A DNA stretch of 64,000 nucleotides from Bacillus shivajii (GCF_020519665.1 NZ_CP084703.1:3100001-3164000); one strand, 5' to 3'. Positions 25,217 to 35,138 are shown, numbered from the stretch's first letter. Program-made: numbers and translations. Notes: generated by a model from the letters alone, not told the origin.

Positions 25217-26566
25217 TTAACCAATAATAATTCTTTCTGTTGGGTGCTTGTATGGTGTTTTCTTCTCTTTCGCACGGATCGAGAATAAAAAGGCAATCAG
25301 TCCAACTCGACCAATTAGCATAAGGACCATTAGTGTAACTTGGCTTGGCATCGATAAGTAAGGTGTAATACCCATTGATAATCCACATGTTCCAAAGGCT
25401 GAGCTCACTTCAAAAATAATTGCCATTAACGCAAACTCACTACTACCTTCAAAAGCACTGATTAAAATAATTGCTAAAAAGAGACCAACTAGAAACACAG
25501 ATAGAACAATAAACGCTTTTTGTTTGTCTTCTTGGTGAATTTCACGCCCAAAAACTTTCACATCACTACGTCCCATCGCAAAGCTTCGAATCGTTAAAAA
25601 CATGACTGCTAACGTTGTTGTTCGGATTCCTCCACCAACACTAGATGGAGAGGCCCCTATGATCATGAGTGCTGAAAGTAATAGTAAGCTTGCAAGTGTC
25701 AAATCTGACACATCCATTACCGCTAACCCACCGCTTCGTGCTGTCGCTGAATTAAATAATGAAAAAAATAATTGCTGGTGCCACGCAAGACCATCATAAT
25801 ATTCATTACGTTCTAATAACCATAATCCGACAACACCGATGGCAAAAACGATAAAATATGTACTGACCGCAATCTTTGTAAACAAACTAAATCGGAATTC
25901 CCCTTTTTTTGAACGGAAATATTCGATAATTTCCATGATGACAGGAAATCCGATTGCTCCGGCAAAAATTAATAGAATATTGACGAGCTGAACGAAATAA
26001 TCATCAGCAAAAGGAATTAATGATTGCCCCGTAACATCAAATCCAGCGTTTGTAAAGGCTGATAAAGCCCCGAAAGCTCCTTGGTAATAAGCTTCCGCTA
26101 CTGTATCAAAGTAATTTATGTAATAGGTCCCTAAGACGAGTGCACCTAATAATTCAATCGCTAAGGCAACGACCAATATTCCCTTCATAAGCTTTACAAG
26201 CCCTTGAAAAGCTATTTGGTTATGGTCAACCATAATAAGCATTCGTTGTGATAAGTTTATTTTTTTTCCAAAGATCAACCAAACAAATGTTCCAATCGTC
26301 ATAACTCCAATTCCACCAAGTTGAATCGCCATTGCTAAAAAGAATACACCGATACCGCTATATGTTTCAGAAACATTCACTACCGTTAATCCTGTTACAC
26401 TTACCGCACTGACAGCCGTAAAGAGTGCTTCACTATAACTAACCGTCACACCAGGTTGAGATGAAACCGGTAAAAACAGAAGGATGCTAAATAAAAACAT
26501 TGCAACAATATATGAAATAACAATGATTCGAAAAGGAGTTAAAAACTTCGTCATCCCTAAATTCAT
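25217..26566 (-). CDS. ktrD: KtrB/KtrD-type potassium uptake channel subunit, 449 aa
   Basis: Trk/Ktr/HKT superfamily membrane subunit with four pore repeats. Selectivity-filter segments are SVTGLTV, TNAGFDV, ARSGGLAV and GTCGLSMG, in order. GASPSSVGGGIRTTT marks the intramembrane loop region of the third repeat. It works with a cytosolic RCK subunit (KtrA or KtrC), not present here. Solitary gene as with B. subtilis ktrD; ktrB versus ktrD cannot be settled by sequence alone. GGAGGTCATGTACA precedes the ATG. Confidence 0.85.
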   Translation of the reverse strand: MNLGMTKFLTPFRIIVISYIVAMFLFSILLFLPVSSQPGVTVSYSEALFTAVSAVSVTGLTVVNVSETYSGIGVFFLAMAIQLGGIGVMTIGTFVWLIFGKKINLSQRMLIMVDHNQIAFQGLVKLMKGILVVALAIELLGALVLGTYYINYFDTVAEAYYQGAFGALSAFTNAGFDVTGQSLIPFADDYFVQLVNILLIFAGAIGFPVIMEIIEYFRSKKGEFRFSLFTKIAVSTYFIVFAIGVVGLWLLERNEYYDGLAWHQQLFFSLFNSATARSGGLAVMDVSDLTLASLLLLSALMIIGASPSSVGGGIRTTTLAVMFLTIRSFAMGRSDVKVFGREIHQEDKQKAFIVLSVFLVGLFLAIILISAFEGSSEFALMAIIFEVSSAFGTCGLSMGITPYLSMPSQVTLMVLMLIGRVGLIAFLFSIRAKEKKTPYKHPTERIIIG

Positions 26567-26734
26567 TGTACATGACCTCCAAATTAAATACGGGCTTTAG
26601 TATACCATTATTACAAATGTGTTACCATCAAGTTATTAAATCTTTTCATGATTTTTCATCTTCGTTTTATGAGTTATATGGTAAGATAAAAGTGAAATAC
26701 GCATCATGAATTGTGAGTGGAGGAAGGATCATCC

Positions 26735-27169
26735 ATGAAAAAAAACGACCTCTTAGAGCAAGAAGAGAAAGAGACAACAGTAAGTTCCACATTCAGTTAT
26801 GACCTGTTACGAAATGTACTTCTACCAGAGCTATTAGGTGAAGACGAAGAAATGATTTTATATTGGGGAGGAAAATCTATCGCTAGAAGGATAGATTCAG
26901 AAAATCTTCAAGACTTAGAAGCATTTTTCAAACATGCAGGTTGGGGTTCTCTTTCATTATTGAAAGAAAAGAAATCAGAACGGTTATATGAGCTTGTCTC
27001 TCCTATAACAACACAGGATAGACCGATTTCATTAGAATGTGGCTTTTTAGCTCAAGCCATCGAACAACAATATGGTTTTATTACTGACGCTTCATATGAA
27101 ATAAAAAAGAAAAAGCCTTATACATGCAGAATCACTGTCAAATGGGATAGTGGTGATCCAGTAAAATAA
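26735..27169 (+). CDS. yslB: YslB-type DUF2507 protein, 144 aa
   Basis: DUF2507 protein (V4R-like fold). Recognisable by FSYDLLRNVLLPELLGED, MILYWGGKSIARR, ECGFLAQAIEQQ and the basic C-terminal stretch. In B. subtilis yslB lies between sdhC and lysC; the same neighbourhood is kept here, separated by inserted genes. ATG 26735 follows GGAGGAAGG; the longer GTG form would start inside that site. Function unknown. Confidence 0.85.
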   Translation: MKKNDLLEQEEKETTVSSTFSYDLLRNVLLPELLGEDEEMILYWGGKSIARRIDSENLQDLEAFFKHAGWGSLSLLKEKKSERLYELVSPITTQDRPISLECGFLAQAIEQQYGFITDASYEIKKKKPYTCRITVKWDSGDPVK

Positions 27170-27181
27170 CTTTCAACATTT

Positions 27182-27222
27182 GCCTCAAAAGTACTTACTG
27201 TGCTTTTGAGTTTTTTATGATT
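27182..27222 (+). terminator. Terminator of yslB
   Basis: CTCAAAAG-TACTTACTGTG-CTTTTGAG followed by TTTTTTATG, 15 bp after the stop. Confidence 0.85.
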
Positions 27223-27305
27223 ATACCAGCTGAACAAAGACTCTTGAAACCCCATCGCCTGTTTATATTAGTGGTTGTAGAATGAGACAAAATTTAAGTT
27301 CAATA

Positions 27306-27334
27306 AGAAGAGGCTGCTCAATAACAGCCTCTTT
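27306..27334 (-). terminator. Terminator of the 40-aa gene
   Basis: Minus strand AAAGAGGCTGTTATTGAGCA then GCCTCTTCTTATTG: 7-bp stem (AGAGGCTG with AGCCTCT), weak T tract. Confidence 0.55.
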
Positions 27335-27340
27335 GTAAAT

Positions 27341-27463
27341 TTAGTTACGATCATTTTCATTGGAATGGTTATTCGCTCTTTGCTTATTTCCTTTTGCATA
27401 CTTTCCTTGACGTCCATATTCTTTGTTCGTTTCCCTCTTACGTTCGTGACCTTGTTTACCCAT
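27341..27463 (-). CDS. Small hydrophilic protein, 40 aa
   Basis: Strong ribosome-binding site GGAGGTGAT 5 bases before ATG 27463. The product is very basic and polar with many Lys, Arg, Asn and Gly (MGKQGHERKRETNKEYGRQ, then YAKGNKQRANNHSNENDRN). This composition resembles small spore or nucleic-acid-associated peptides of Bacillus, but I do not recognise a family. A hairpin follows directly. Convergent with yslB. Confidence 0.6.
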   Translation of the reverse strand: MGKQGHERKRETNKEYGRQGKYAKGNKQRANNHSNENDRN

Positions 27464-27565
27464 TAATATCACCTCCAACGTAATATTAGTTAAGGTAATA
27501 CCCGTCCTCTAAATTTTTAATCATCGCCGAATAACTAATAAATTGCTAGTATGATAGGTAAGAGT

Positions 27566-28291
27566 TCATAGAGTATGATGAAACACTAATCTTCTTAATA
27601 AATTTTTTAGTTGCTCAAGTGTTTTATTATTGATGGCGTTTGTTTTATAATCCGTCTCTAAACTCTTCGCCTGTTTTTCCTTTCTCGTAGCTAGCTTTAC
27701 GAATTCATTGAATGAAACGTCCCCTCTTTTAATTGCCAACATAAACTCCCGCTCTTCTCCTTCATACCAAATACATCTCCCGTAATTGTGAAACTGCTGT
27801 TCATGGAACTTCACAAGAAATGAGATGAAATGATAGGCGAGCATTGCTTTTTTCGTATGATAACCGTTTGTTTCAATCAATGCTTTGGTTTTTTCTGATG
27901 TTGGTTTATGTAACGTTTTCATGTTTTGGGTGAACATTCCTATTGATGATGAATAAAGATTAGGGAGGTTCATTCTAGATATAGAGTCTCGCAAGGCAAT
28001 CAATTGTTTTGCCTCTGAAAACCCAAAAGTTTTTATGTTAATAGAAAACAACAAGTCCAAATAAGACATGTTTGACTGATAGAATAACTTCTCTAACCGT
28101 CTAACATCTTGCACATCAACATCTTCATGATCATTTGCCTCAAACTTTTTAAACACTTTACTACTATATAAGTCTTCTTTTGTTGGCAATACAAAATACT
28201 TATAATCAACATCAGAGTCCTGATCATTCAAATTTCGATTATGACTACCAGCAGTAAATTGAAATACCACCCGTCTTCCAAACATCTCCAC
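27566..28291 (-). CDS. Predicted nucleotidyltransferase, RlaP-like, 241 aa
   Basis: Nucleotidyltransferase-fold motif near the N-terminus: AGSHNRNLNDQDSDVDYKYF (G-S then D-x-D, about residues 15-34), followed by FVLPTKEDLY and a DVDVQDVRRLEKLF segment supplying the third carboxylate. This matches the predicted nucleotidyltransferase family linked elsewhere to RNA ligases (PF10127). No ligase is nearby here. GTG 28291 with AAAGGAG 10 bases upstream is chosen. First of several poorly known genes between yslB and lysC; substrate unknown. Confidence 0.7.
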   Translation of the reverse strand: MEMFGRRVVFQFTAGSHNRNLNDQDSDVDYKYFVLPTKEDLYSSKVFKKFEANDHEDVDVQDVRRLEKLFYQSNMSYLDLLFSINIKTFGFSEAKQLIALRDSISRMNLPNLYSSSIGMFTQNMKTLHKPTSEKTKALIETNGYHTKKAMLAYHFISFLVKFHEQQFHNYGRCIWYEGEEREFMLAIKRGDVSFNEFVKLATRKEKQAKSLETDYKTNAINNKTLEQLKNLLRRLVFHHTL

Positions 28292-28815
28292 ACCAACGAC
28301 ACTCCTTTATACCACTTTTCATTGCTCTTCGATTAATCGCTGTTGACTATTTTTATAACAATGACTCGTTACCATCACTCAATTATGGGGGAGTCCGGAG
28401 TGAGTGGTTGATTATCGACATTGCCATCTCGAACCGCACTTCTATTTCTCCTACTTATAATTTAAGTGAAAAATGCCCCGCTCGTTTCTTCGTTAATGAT
28501 TATTCCCTTTGGGTCTCACCTTTAAAATGAATGGTTGCGATTCATTCTTCTATTTTATAAAGATCGTACAACACTTCCACTTGGTCTGTTTATGTACCGA
28601 TTCTTCCATTTGATTCTATTTATAAATTGAATCTACCTATAAAGTAAGGCTACCGATTAAGAAGTACTACGACTGTGATGTTCATTTTAGCAAACAATGA
28701 TTAAAAACTTTTTCCGAAAACTCGGTTACTGTTTCGGCTGAATAGTAGATGTAAAAACCAACAATGTAGAGGAAGATCGATTCTAAACACCCTCTAATAG
28801 CGGCATGCAGAAAAC
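28292..28815. other. Gene-free stretch
   Basis: No supported gene on either strand; AT-rich with short interrupted frames. Possibly decayed coding DNA. Confidence 0.4.
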
Positions 28816-28847
28816 GCCAGGTACTTTCTCTAAAAAGATACCTGGCA
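28816..28847. repeat. GCCAGGTA/TACCTGGC palindrome
   Basis: Eight-base arms GCCAGGTA and TACCTGGC separated by 16 nt, 18 bp downstream of the 107-aa gene's stop. The arms contain the TACCTGG core also seen in the RAYT-flanking arrays. Confidence 0.6.
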
Positions 28848-28864
28848 CATTAAAAGAATTTCAT

Positions 28865-29185
28865 CTACATAAAGATCCTAAACAAGGCAAATGTTATTGA
28901 GGCTGTACTGATTACAATTGCAATCATCCATTTGACCATTTTCACTTGAACTTTATTGATGGTACTCTCGATTTTATTTTCCGTTTTTTGATTTAAGATA
29001 TTGGCTTCGCTTTCATTTATCACTCTTTTATCGGCAAGAGTTTTATCAATTAAGACTCGGACTGCATCCTCATCTGTCTTAGTTTTTAAACCTTCTTTTA
29101 TATCATCTAGATCACTTTCGATTGTTGATACCTTTTCCTCTATAAGCTTCATGTGATTTTCCATTTCTTTATTTTCCATACCCAT
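28865..29185 (-). CDS. Coiled-coil protein with C-terminal membrane anchor, 106 aa
   Basis: Long heptad-rich N-terminal region (MKLIEEKVSTIESDLDDIKE, INKVQVKMVK) and one C-terminal transmembrane segment (WMIAIVISTASITFALFRIF). The layout is like XhlA-type prophage proteins and other tail-anchored coiled coils, but similarity is only architectural. The start is uncertain: GTG 29188, ATG 29185 and ATG 29179 are all possible and no strong ribosome-binding site decides. Function unknown. Confidence 0.55.
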   Translation of the reverse strand: MGMENKEMENHMKLIEEKVSTIESDLDDIKEGLKTKTDEDAVRVLIDKTLADKRVINESEANILNQKTENKIESTINKVQVKMVKWMIAIVISTASITFALFRIFM

Positions 29186-29337
29186 CACTCTTTTACATCA
29201 TTTTTTATCATTGTATTCGTGACTTTATGGAAAAGTAACCTTTAACAGGACCACACTTCACACATGATTAAATATCCACTTTTATCTAATTAACAGTTCT
29301 CATTTTATGCAATTAACAACGACCTGCCATCCGTTCT

Positions 29338-30087
29338 TCACTCTTCCTCTTTATAGAAGGTAAAGGTGCTTGAAGGACCTTTACCAGGGTTAATATGATA
29401 ATCAGCGTCCCAATCAACTCTAGAGATTTTTGGCACTTCAAAAATTTCAGCGCTTTTAATACGTAGTAATTGATCAACCACCGCTTTTTCTCCACCAAAC
29501 AAGTTGCAATCGAGATCACTATCGGTATTTACGATCCAGCTTTTATCTTCGGACCACCAGTATGTTGGTGAGCCGTGAATATCATTTAGTAGGAGAACGT
29601 CTTCTATATTTCCATAGTATAGGTGTTCAAATTCACCCTTTAAATCCATATGAGAGCTGATGATATCATAATAAAAATAACATTTTCCTAATGTTTTGGG
29701 CTTTAGGACCTCAACAAACTGCTTTAAAACACTAGGTTCAAACGTCCCTTCAGAGCTAATCATACACCTTGGCATTGAACCGCCTAAATGACGATAAAAC
29801 GTATAGATATTTATATCTTTCGTGTAAATAAGTCCATACCTTTTCGCAAAATCTTGATACGTCATCTGGATGAGGTTATGATCATTAAATTCTTCTTCTC
29901 TTGCTTCTTCCCACGTAAGGTTATCATCTTTAACACTTTTATCTAAGTAGATCGGCTCTAAAACTTTTATATAGCTTTCATAACGAGGAGGTATCAAACA
30001 AGAGATTTTCGCTCCTTCATCTGTACCTAACTCCTCTTTTTCTTTATAAATCCAATCAATCTCACGCACACTACGGAGCTTTTCCAC
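29338..30087 (-). CDS. Uncharacterised protein, 249 aa
   Basis: GTG 30087 with GGGGGA 8 bases upstream. Soluble, acidic, rich in Tyr and Trp; segments such as ISCLIPPRYESYIKVLEPI, WEEAREEEFNDHNLIQMTY and PTYWWSEDKSWIVNTDSDLD. No membrane segment or signal. The overall look, a cytosolic protein with several aromatic short motifs near FYRHLGGSMPRC, recalls immunity-type or SMI1/KNR4-like proteins, but I cannot establish this. Next to the SHOCT protein gene, 75 bp apart, same strand. Confidence 0.55.
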   Translation of the reverse strand: MEKLRSVREIDWIYKEKEELGTDEGAKISCLIPPRYESYIKVLEPIYLDKSVKDDNLTWEEAREEEFNDHNLIQMTYQDFAKRYGLIYTKDINIYTFYRHLGGSMPRCMISSEGTFEPSVLKQFVEVLKPKTLGKCYFYYDIISSHMDLKGEFEHLYYGNIEDVLLLNDIHGSPTYWWSEDKSWIVNTDSDLDCNLFGGEKAVVDQLLRIKSAEIFEVPKISRVDWDADYHINPGKGPSSTFTFYKEEE

Positions 30088-30161
30088 GTATAGTCCCCCT
30101 TAATGAAACACTCAATGGTTCTCAAAAAGATTAAACCTTAAAACTGCATACTGTTTCCTCA

Positions 30162-30677
30162 TTACTTCCATATCCCCCTAGGGTCAGCTGCATGTTCTGC
30201 TTCTTCAAAAATATACTCACGATTTAATCGACAGTTATTACAAACCATATTTGAATTTTCATTGATGGTTTCACACACACAGAGCCATGTCTTCACTTGT
30301 TGCTCAGGTAAACAAGAAACTTGATGCTGACCAAGTCTATCACGTAATATTTCAAGCTCTTTCACCCGTAATTGCTGTTGATGTTTGGCTAATCCTTCAA
30401 CTTTTTCATCAAACTCTTCTCTTGACATTAATCCTTTATTAAGTAAATGACGGAGCATCTGTTCATTTTGTTTATTCTTATATTCTCGTATTTTCACATT
30501 GGCTTCGTCTTCAGACAGAACCCCTTTTGCGTACAATGCTTTCAATTGATTGATCGTATCGTCTTCTGGGCCCTCCTGGAGTTTCTTAACCTGCGTTCGT
30601 AAACGGTAAACTAGTATAAGGATCATGGTAATTAATATTGGAGAAAGAAATGTGATTAGACCATATAACGTACTCAT
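30162..30677 (-). CDS. Membrane-anchored SHOCT and zinc-ribbon protein, 171 aa
   Basis: N-terminal membrane segment (LITFLSPILITMILILVYRL, residues 6-25), then two SHOCT-type helices (INQLKALYAKGVLSEDEANV; MLRHLLNKGLMSREEFDEKV), and a C-terminal zinc-binding ribbon WLCVCETINENSNMVCNNC (C-x-C ... C-x2-C). SHOCT modules are thought to mediate oligomerisation. TAGGAGG precedes ATG 30677. Specific role unknown. Confidence 0.65.
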   Translation of the reverse strand: MSTLYGLITFLSPILITMILILVYRLRTQVKKLQEGPEDDTINQLKALYAKGVLSEDEANVKIREYKNKQNEQMLRHLLNKGLMSREEFDEKVEGLAKHQQQLRVKELEILRDRLGQHQVSCLPEQQVKTWLCVCETINENSNMVCNNCRLNREYIFEEAEHAADPRGIWK

Positions 30678-30829
30678 AGATAACCTCCTATATTTTCCAT
30701 CTACTTATCATTTTAACATAGGTATTTATTGACTATTGAATCAATTTCATAATTACGTTTTTACTCTATGAAACGAAGATATGATAAATTTTTCATTAAA
30801 TGTCCGTTTTATTTGAAAGTGAACGTAAC

Positions 30830-31080
30830 AAAAGACGGCGACTCCCATAGGATCAGCGACGAGCAATACTTCTTCGAACTGCTTCGAGCTGCGACGAGTA
30901 ACCGCAGGAGCACTGTTTATCTGTGACGAGTAATCGCAGGAACACTGTTTATCTGCGACGAGTAACCGCAGGAGCAACGAGCTGAAGATCCACTTAGGCG
31001 AAGAGTTGTCGAGCCTAAGTTAGCTGAAGACAAGCCCTCGGGAAAGCGTCCGTCTGAAGTGACGTTCACGCTCATCGTTC
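30830..31080. repeat. Composite repeat island with three CTGCGACGAG units
   Basis: Contains CTGCGACGAGTAACCGCAG at 30889-30907 and 30953-30971 and a variant at 30921-30939, spaced exactly 32 bp, joined by GAGCACTGTTTAT-type linkers. Flanking sequence is richer in G and C than the surroundings (GGCGAAGAGTTGTCGAGCC, GGGAAAGCGTCCG). A protein-level trace on the minus strand (RSSKQFEEVLLVADPMGVAV) resembles the 10.7-10.9 kb island. No credible gene. Confidence 0.65.
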
Positions 31081-31157
31081 GGTATTTCGCACCTTATATT
31101 GAGTTATAAAATTGATTCACTATTATGAAAAATTTGTCAATAACGTCAATAAAAAAG

Positions 31158-31203
31158 ACCGCTCATATGGCTTTGTTCACTGCCAATGAGACGGTCTTTT
31201 CAA
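31158..31203 (-). terminator. Terminator of lysC
   Basis: Minus strand AAAGACCGTCTCATTGGCAG then TGAACAAAGCCATATGAGCGGTCTTTTTT: arms AAGACCGTCTCAT and ATGAGCGGTCTT, then T run. Confidence 0.85.
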
Positions 31204-31215
31204 TATATTTGCTTA

Positions 31216-32454
31216 TTAAACCGTTACTTTCGGTTTTTCACTTGCATCAAGTTCGAATGTCGAATGCAGTACATCAATTGCAGTAGCCATTTTCGCTTCT
31301 GGAACCACAACAGATACTTTAATTTCAGACGTACTAACCATTTTCACCTCGATCTCATGATCAGAAAGTGCCTGGAACATGTTTGCTGCAACCCCTGGAT
31401 TCGAGACCATTCCTGAACCGACGATGGATACTTTTGCTAATGAGTCTTCATGGCGAATCCCTTGATAGCCAAGTTGTTCATGGTTATTTTCTAACAATTT
31501 AAGTGCTTCTGGTAATTCTTGTGTGTGTAATGAAAAAGAGACGTTCATTTCATTTTCACCAGTCATTTGTTGAATAATAATGTCTACGTCAATTCCAGAT
31601 TCAGCTAGTAATGAGAAGACATCACTCATTGCGTGAAAACGATTTGGTAATCTTTCAATCGTAATTTTCGTAACTGCCCCTTCAAATGCTAAACCTCGTA
31701 CGATTAAATTTTGTTCCATTGATACATCCTCCTCAACAATTGTACCTTCAACATCTTCCATACTTGAACGAACGATTAATGGAAGGCTATAATTTTTCGC
31801 AAACTCTACTGCTCTCGGATGCAATACACCTGCTCCGAGGTTTGCTAGCTCCAACATTTCATCATAAGAAATACTTTGCAATTGACGTGCATGTTTGGCT
31901 ACTCGCGGGTCACATGTGTAAACTCCTGTCACATCTGTAAATATCGAGCAAGACTCCGCTTTTAAAGCTGCAGCAATTGCAACTGCCGTTGTGTCTGAAC
32001 CACCACGTCCGAGTGTTGTGATTTCACCACTTTCTGACATGCCTTGGAAGCCGGCAACAATCACCACTTTACCTTCACCTAAGTATGTTTCAAGTCTTTC
32101 TGTATCAATATCTGTTATACGTGCATTTTGGTGCACAGGCTCGGTTTTTATACCTGCTTGCCATCCAGTTAATGATACTGCATCAATGCCCATTTCTTTT
32201 AGTGCCATCACCATTAACGAGATTGTTACTTGTTCACCTGTACTTAAGAGCATATCCATTTCTCTACGGTCAGGTGAGTCACTAATTTCATTTGCTAGTT
32301 GGACGAGTGTATCTGTTGATTTCCCCATCGCTGATACAACTGTAACAACGCGATTTCCTGCTTCGTGCTCACGTTTTACTCGTTCAGCTGCTCGTTTAAT
32401 TTTCGTCACATCTCCAACAGATGTTCCGCCGAATTTTTGTACAATTGTTGCCAA
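31216..32454 (-). CDS. lysC: Lysine-regulated aspartokinase II, 412 aa
   Basis: Phosphorylates aspartate, first step to lysine, threonine, methionine and diaminopimelate. N-terminal kinase domain: VQKFGGTSVGDV, VVSAMGKSTD, TLGRGGSDTTAVAIAAALKA. Two C-terminal ACT domains carry regulation (VRGLAFEGAVTKITI; SIVGSGMVSNPGVAANMF). TTG 32454 is chosen because GAGGAGG lies 8 bases upstream; TTG 32460 is too close. B. subtilis lysC also makes a shorter beta subunit from an internal start. Preceded by a lysine riboswitch. Confidence 0.96.
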   Translation of the reverse strand: MATIVQKFGGTSVGDVTKIKRAAERVKREHEAGNRVVTVVSAMGKSTDTLVQLANEISDSPDRREMDMLLSTGEQVTISLMVMALKEMGIDAVSLTGWQAGIKTEPVHQNARITDIDTERLETYLGEGKVVIVAGFQGMSESGEITTLGRGGSDTTAVAIAAALKAESCSIFTDVTGVYTCDPRVAKHARQLQSISYDEMLELANLGAGVLHPRAVEFAKNYSLPLIVRSSMEDVEGTIVEEDVSMEQNLIVRGLAFEGAVTKITIERLPNRFHAMSDVFSLLAESGIDVDIIIQQMTGENEMNVSFSLHTQELPEALKLLENNHEQLGYQGIRHEDSLAKVSIVGSGMVSNPGVAANMFQALSDHEIEVKMVSTSEIKVSVVVPEAKMATAIDVLHSTFELDASEKPKVTV

Positions 32455-32685
32455 CGTCAATTCCTCCTCTTTTTTGTAAGGCTATGTTAAAGTCGTTTTT
32501 TATTTTGTACTTCGTTCTCGGTGGAGTAGCCACCTTTGCTCTTCACAAAGTCAAACATCGTTTAATCATACGATTTAACATTAACAAGCCTACTGTACAT
32601 TCATTTGTGAGAAAAAGACCATCCGCACTTTTGCCTAACCCTGACACTTTGACGATGTTTACCGACAAAGTTTCTTGAGTAAGAC

Positions 32686-32722
32686 AATAAAAAACGGCAG
32701 TAGGAAGGTTCCCACTGCCGAA
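32686..32722 (-). terminator. Riboswitch expression-platform terminator
   Basis: Minus strand CGGCAGTGGGAACCTTCC then TACTGCCGTTTTTTATTG: 7-bp GC stem and T run between the aptamer and lysC. Confidence 0.88.
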
Positions 32723-32763
32723 TACGACTTTTATCATTCTATCTTTCATCGAAAAGTCGCTCC

Positions 32764-32939
32764 GTGAGATAGTCCTCCATACAGGTTTATTACTGTATGA
32801 CAGCCCTGTATTTATTCAATACAGATCCAAAAGATTACGGTTGAGAAGTAACCTTTTTCGGCGAAGTCCCCTTTCCTTTATGATCTGTGAACCTCAACAT
32901 TCTCACATAAAGTACTGATGACCTTCGCACCTCTACCAC
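32764..32939 (-). ncRNA. Lysine riboswitch (L box)
   Basis: Minus strand shows the L-box landmarks in order: GGTAGAGGTGCGAAGG, AGTACTTTATGTGAGAA, GGGGACTTCGCCGAA, GGGCTGTCATACAG and GGAGGACTATCTCAC closing helix P1 with GTGAGGTAGAG-like sequence. It is followed by a terminator and lysC. Lysine binding should favour termination. Between lysC and 32686 and from 32940 to 33166 I see nothing further. Confidence 0.93.
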
Positions 32940-33166
32940 CACTTCAAGAGCTGAAGTATGGAATTCAATTTTCAAACTTGATTAGTAGTGTAACAGAATA
33001 AATTTTGTAGAGCAATCATCATTTATTGGAAAAAATGTCCGTTTAGTTATACCTACGTCATCTTCACCAAGTTAGCTTATACATTGTCATTTTTATCTGC
33101 ATTTATCTATTTCTTCCTACTAATATATACATTGCTATTGATGGAAATCGATCAAGATTGCTTCAC

Positions 33167-34948
33167 TTATGATTCATTCTCTTCTTGAATTTTCTTCAAC
33201 AAGGCTTCAGCCGCAGGCTTTGGTATACCTGCTTCTCTTATTTCATTATAGGTTGCTTCTTTCAACCTTTTTAATGAACCAAATTGCTTGAGGAGACTGC
33301 GCTTACGTTTTTCCCCGATACCATCAACTTCATCTAGAATTGTACTAAACATCGTTTTCTTTCGGACATTACGGTGGAACGTAATTGCAAAACGATGTAC
33401 TTCATCTTGGATACGTTGTAATAAATAAAAACCTTGACTCGTTTTTTTCAATTGGACAGGTTCTGCTGGATCACCGATCATCAACTGTGACGTTCGGTGT
33501 TTATCATCCTTCACAAGTCCACAAACTGGTATTGCTAATCCTAATTCATCTTCTAGAACACTTTGAGCAGCCGAGATTTGTCCTTTACCTCCGTCAATGA
33601 CGACAAGGTCAGGTAGTGGTTGTTCTTCTTTTAATAGTCGTGCATACCGTCTGCGAACAACTTCTCTCATCGACTCATAATCATCTGGTCCTTCGACTGT
33701 TTTCACTTTATATTTTCGGTAGTTTTTCTTATCTGGTTTCCCATCAATAAAAGAAACCATCGCTGAAACTGGGTCGACACCTTGAATATTGGAATTATCA
33801 AATGCTTCGATTCTATGGGGGGTGTCAATATTTAATGCTTTACCAAGGTCCTCAACAGCAATCACTGTTTTTTGTTCATCTCGTTCAATAAGATCGAATT
33901 TTTCTTTTAGTGCAATTTTTGCATTTTTGTTCGCCAGCTCTACAAGCTCTTTCTTTTGACCTCGTATTGGTTTGTAGGTTTTGACCTTTAAAAACTCCGC
34001 TACAATTTTCTCATCGATTTCTTTAGGGACAAAGATTTCTTTCGGCTTTTTATGCTGATCATCAAGGTAAAATTGACCGATAAATGTATAAAAGTCGTCC
34101 TCAGGTTCCTGATACATTGGAAATAATGAAACATCCCGCTCAATGAGTTTTCCTTGGCGAACGAAAAACACTTGAATACACATCCACCCTTTATCGTAAT
34201 AAAAACCGAACACATCACGATCAATTTCATCAGTGATCGTCATTTTTTGTTTTTCCATAACAGCTTCAATGTGTTGGACTTGATCTCGAAGCTCTTTTGC
34301 TCGTTCAAAATTAAGGTCTTCAGAAGCTTGGAGCATTTTTTCAGTCAATTCTTGCTTAATTTCTTTATGACCTCCTCCAAGGAAACGAGTAATTTCTTGG
34401 ACGAGTTCTTTATTTTTTTCTTCAGTCACTTCAAACTCACAAGGAGCCAAGCATTGTCCGATATGATAGTACAAGCAAACACGATCTGGTAATGTGCGAC
34501 ATTTTCTTAATGGGTAAAGTCGGTCGAGGAGCTTTTTCGTTTCATTTGCTGCACCTGCATTCGGGTATGGTCCAAAGTACTTTCCGCCATCCTTTTTAAT
34601 ATTACGTGTCGTAATAAGGCGTGGGTGTTCTTCTTTCGTAATTTTTAAATACGGATAACTTTTATCATCTTTAAGCATGACATTGTAGCGAGGCTCATAT
34701 TTTTTTATTAAATTTTGTTCAAGTACAAGAGCTTCAAGGTCAGACGAAGTGACAATGTATTCAAAATCTCGAATTTCACTGACGAGCCGTTGCGTCTTTT
34801 TATCATGGGAACCAGAAAAGTAAGAGCGAACACGGTTTCGAAGCAGCTTAGCCTTACCGACATATATGATTGTTCCATGTTTATTTTTCATTAAATAGCA
34901 GCCAGGCTGTGCTGGTACTAGAGATATCTTTTCTTTAAGATCCGACAT
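33167..34948 (-). CDS. uvrC: Excinuclease ABC subunit C, 593 aa
   Basis: Makes the dual incision in nucleotide excision repair with UvrB. N-terminal GIY-YIG nuclease ([19 protein letters not shown], residues 15-33), UvrB-interacting UVR motif around 200-235 ([17 protein letters not shown]), RNase H-like endonuclease domain ([29 protein letters not shown]) and a C-terminal helix-hairpin-helix ([20 protein letters not shown]). Length normal. Position between lysC and trxA as in B. subtilis. Confidence 0.97.
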   Translation of the reverse strand: MSDLKEKISLVPAQPGCYLMKNKHGTIIYVGKAKLLRNRVRSYFSGSHDKKTQRLVSEIRDFEYIVTSSDLEALVLEQNLIKKYEPRYNVMLKDDKSYPYLKITKEEHPRLITTRNIKKDGGKYFGPYPNAGAANETKKLLDRLYPLRKCRTLPDRVCLYYHIGQCLAPCEFEVTEEKNKELVQEITRFLGGGHKEIKQELTEKMLQASEDLNFERAKELRDQVQHIEAVMEKQKMTITDEIDRDVFGFYYDKGWMCIQVFFVRQGKLIERDVSLFPMYQEPEDDFYTFIGQFYLDDQHKKPKEIFVPKEIDEKIVAEFLKVKTYKPIRGQKKELVELANKNAKIALKEKFDLIERDEQKTVIAVEDLGKALNIDTPHRIEAFDNSNIQGVDPVSAMVSFIDGKPDKKNYRKYKVKTVEGPDDYESMREVVRRRYARLLKEEQPLPDLVVIDGGKGQISAAQSVLEDELGLAIPVCGLVKDDKHRTSQLMIGDPAEPVQLKKTSQGFYLLQRIQDEVHRFAITFHRNVRKKTMFSTILDEVDGIGEKRKRSLLKQFGSLKRLKEATYNEIREAGIPKPAAEALLKKIQEENES

Positions 34949-35057
34949 GTCAATGTCGCCCCTTTACTATCATCATTTGCTTTTACTATAGCATATCGTA
35001 CGATCTTTCACATTAGAGGGGATACAACTGGAACAATCTTCTCAATAAAATGTTCCA

Positions 35058-35096
35058 TTTAAAAAGACTGTCCCACAATTTGTGAGGCAGCCTTTA
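35058..35096 (-). terminator. Terminator of trxA
   Basis: Minus strand AGGCTGCCTCACAAATTGTG then GGACAGTCTTTTTAAATGG: imperfect long stem with T run, 43-80 bp beyond the stop. Confidence 0.75.
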
Positions 35097-35138
35097 AAAT
35101 GTTTTATTCATTCCTATAAAACACAGGAAATGAAAATC

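Noticed and set aside
27566-30677. Toxin-antitoxin or anti-phage defence operon in the 27-31 kb island
   Set aside because: The nucleotidyltransferase fold is suggestive, but there is no HEPN or other partner gene and the genes are spaced as separate units.
30753-30977. 74-codon ORF over the 30.9-kb repeats
   Set aside because: Made of repeat units; no start signal. Its peptide trace is used only as a clue to repeat origin.
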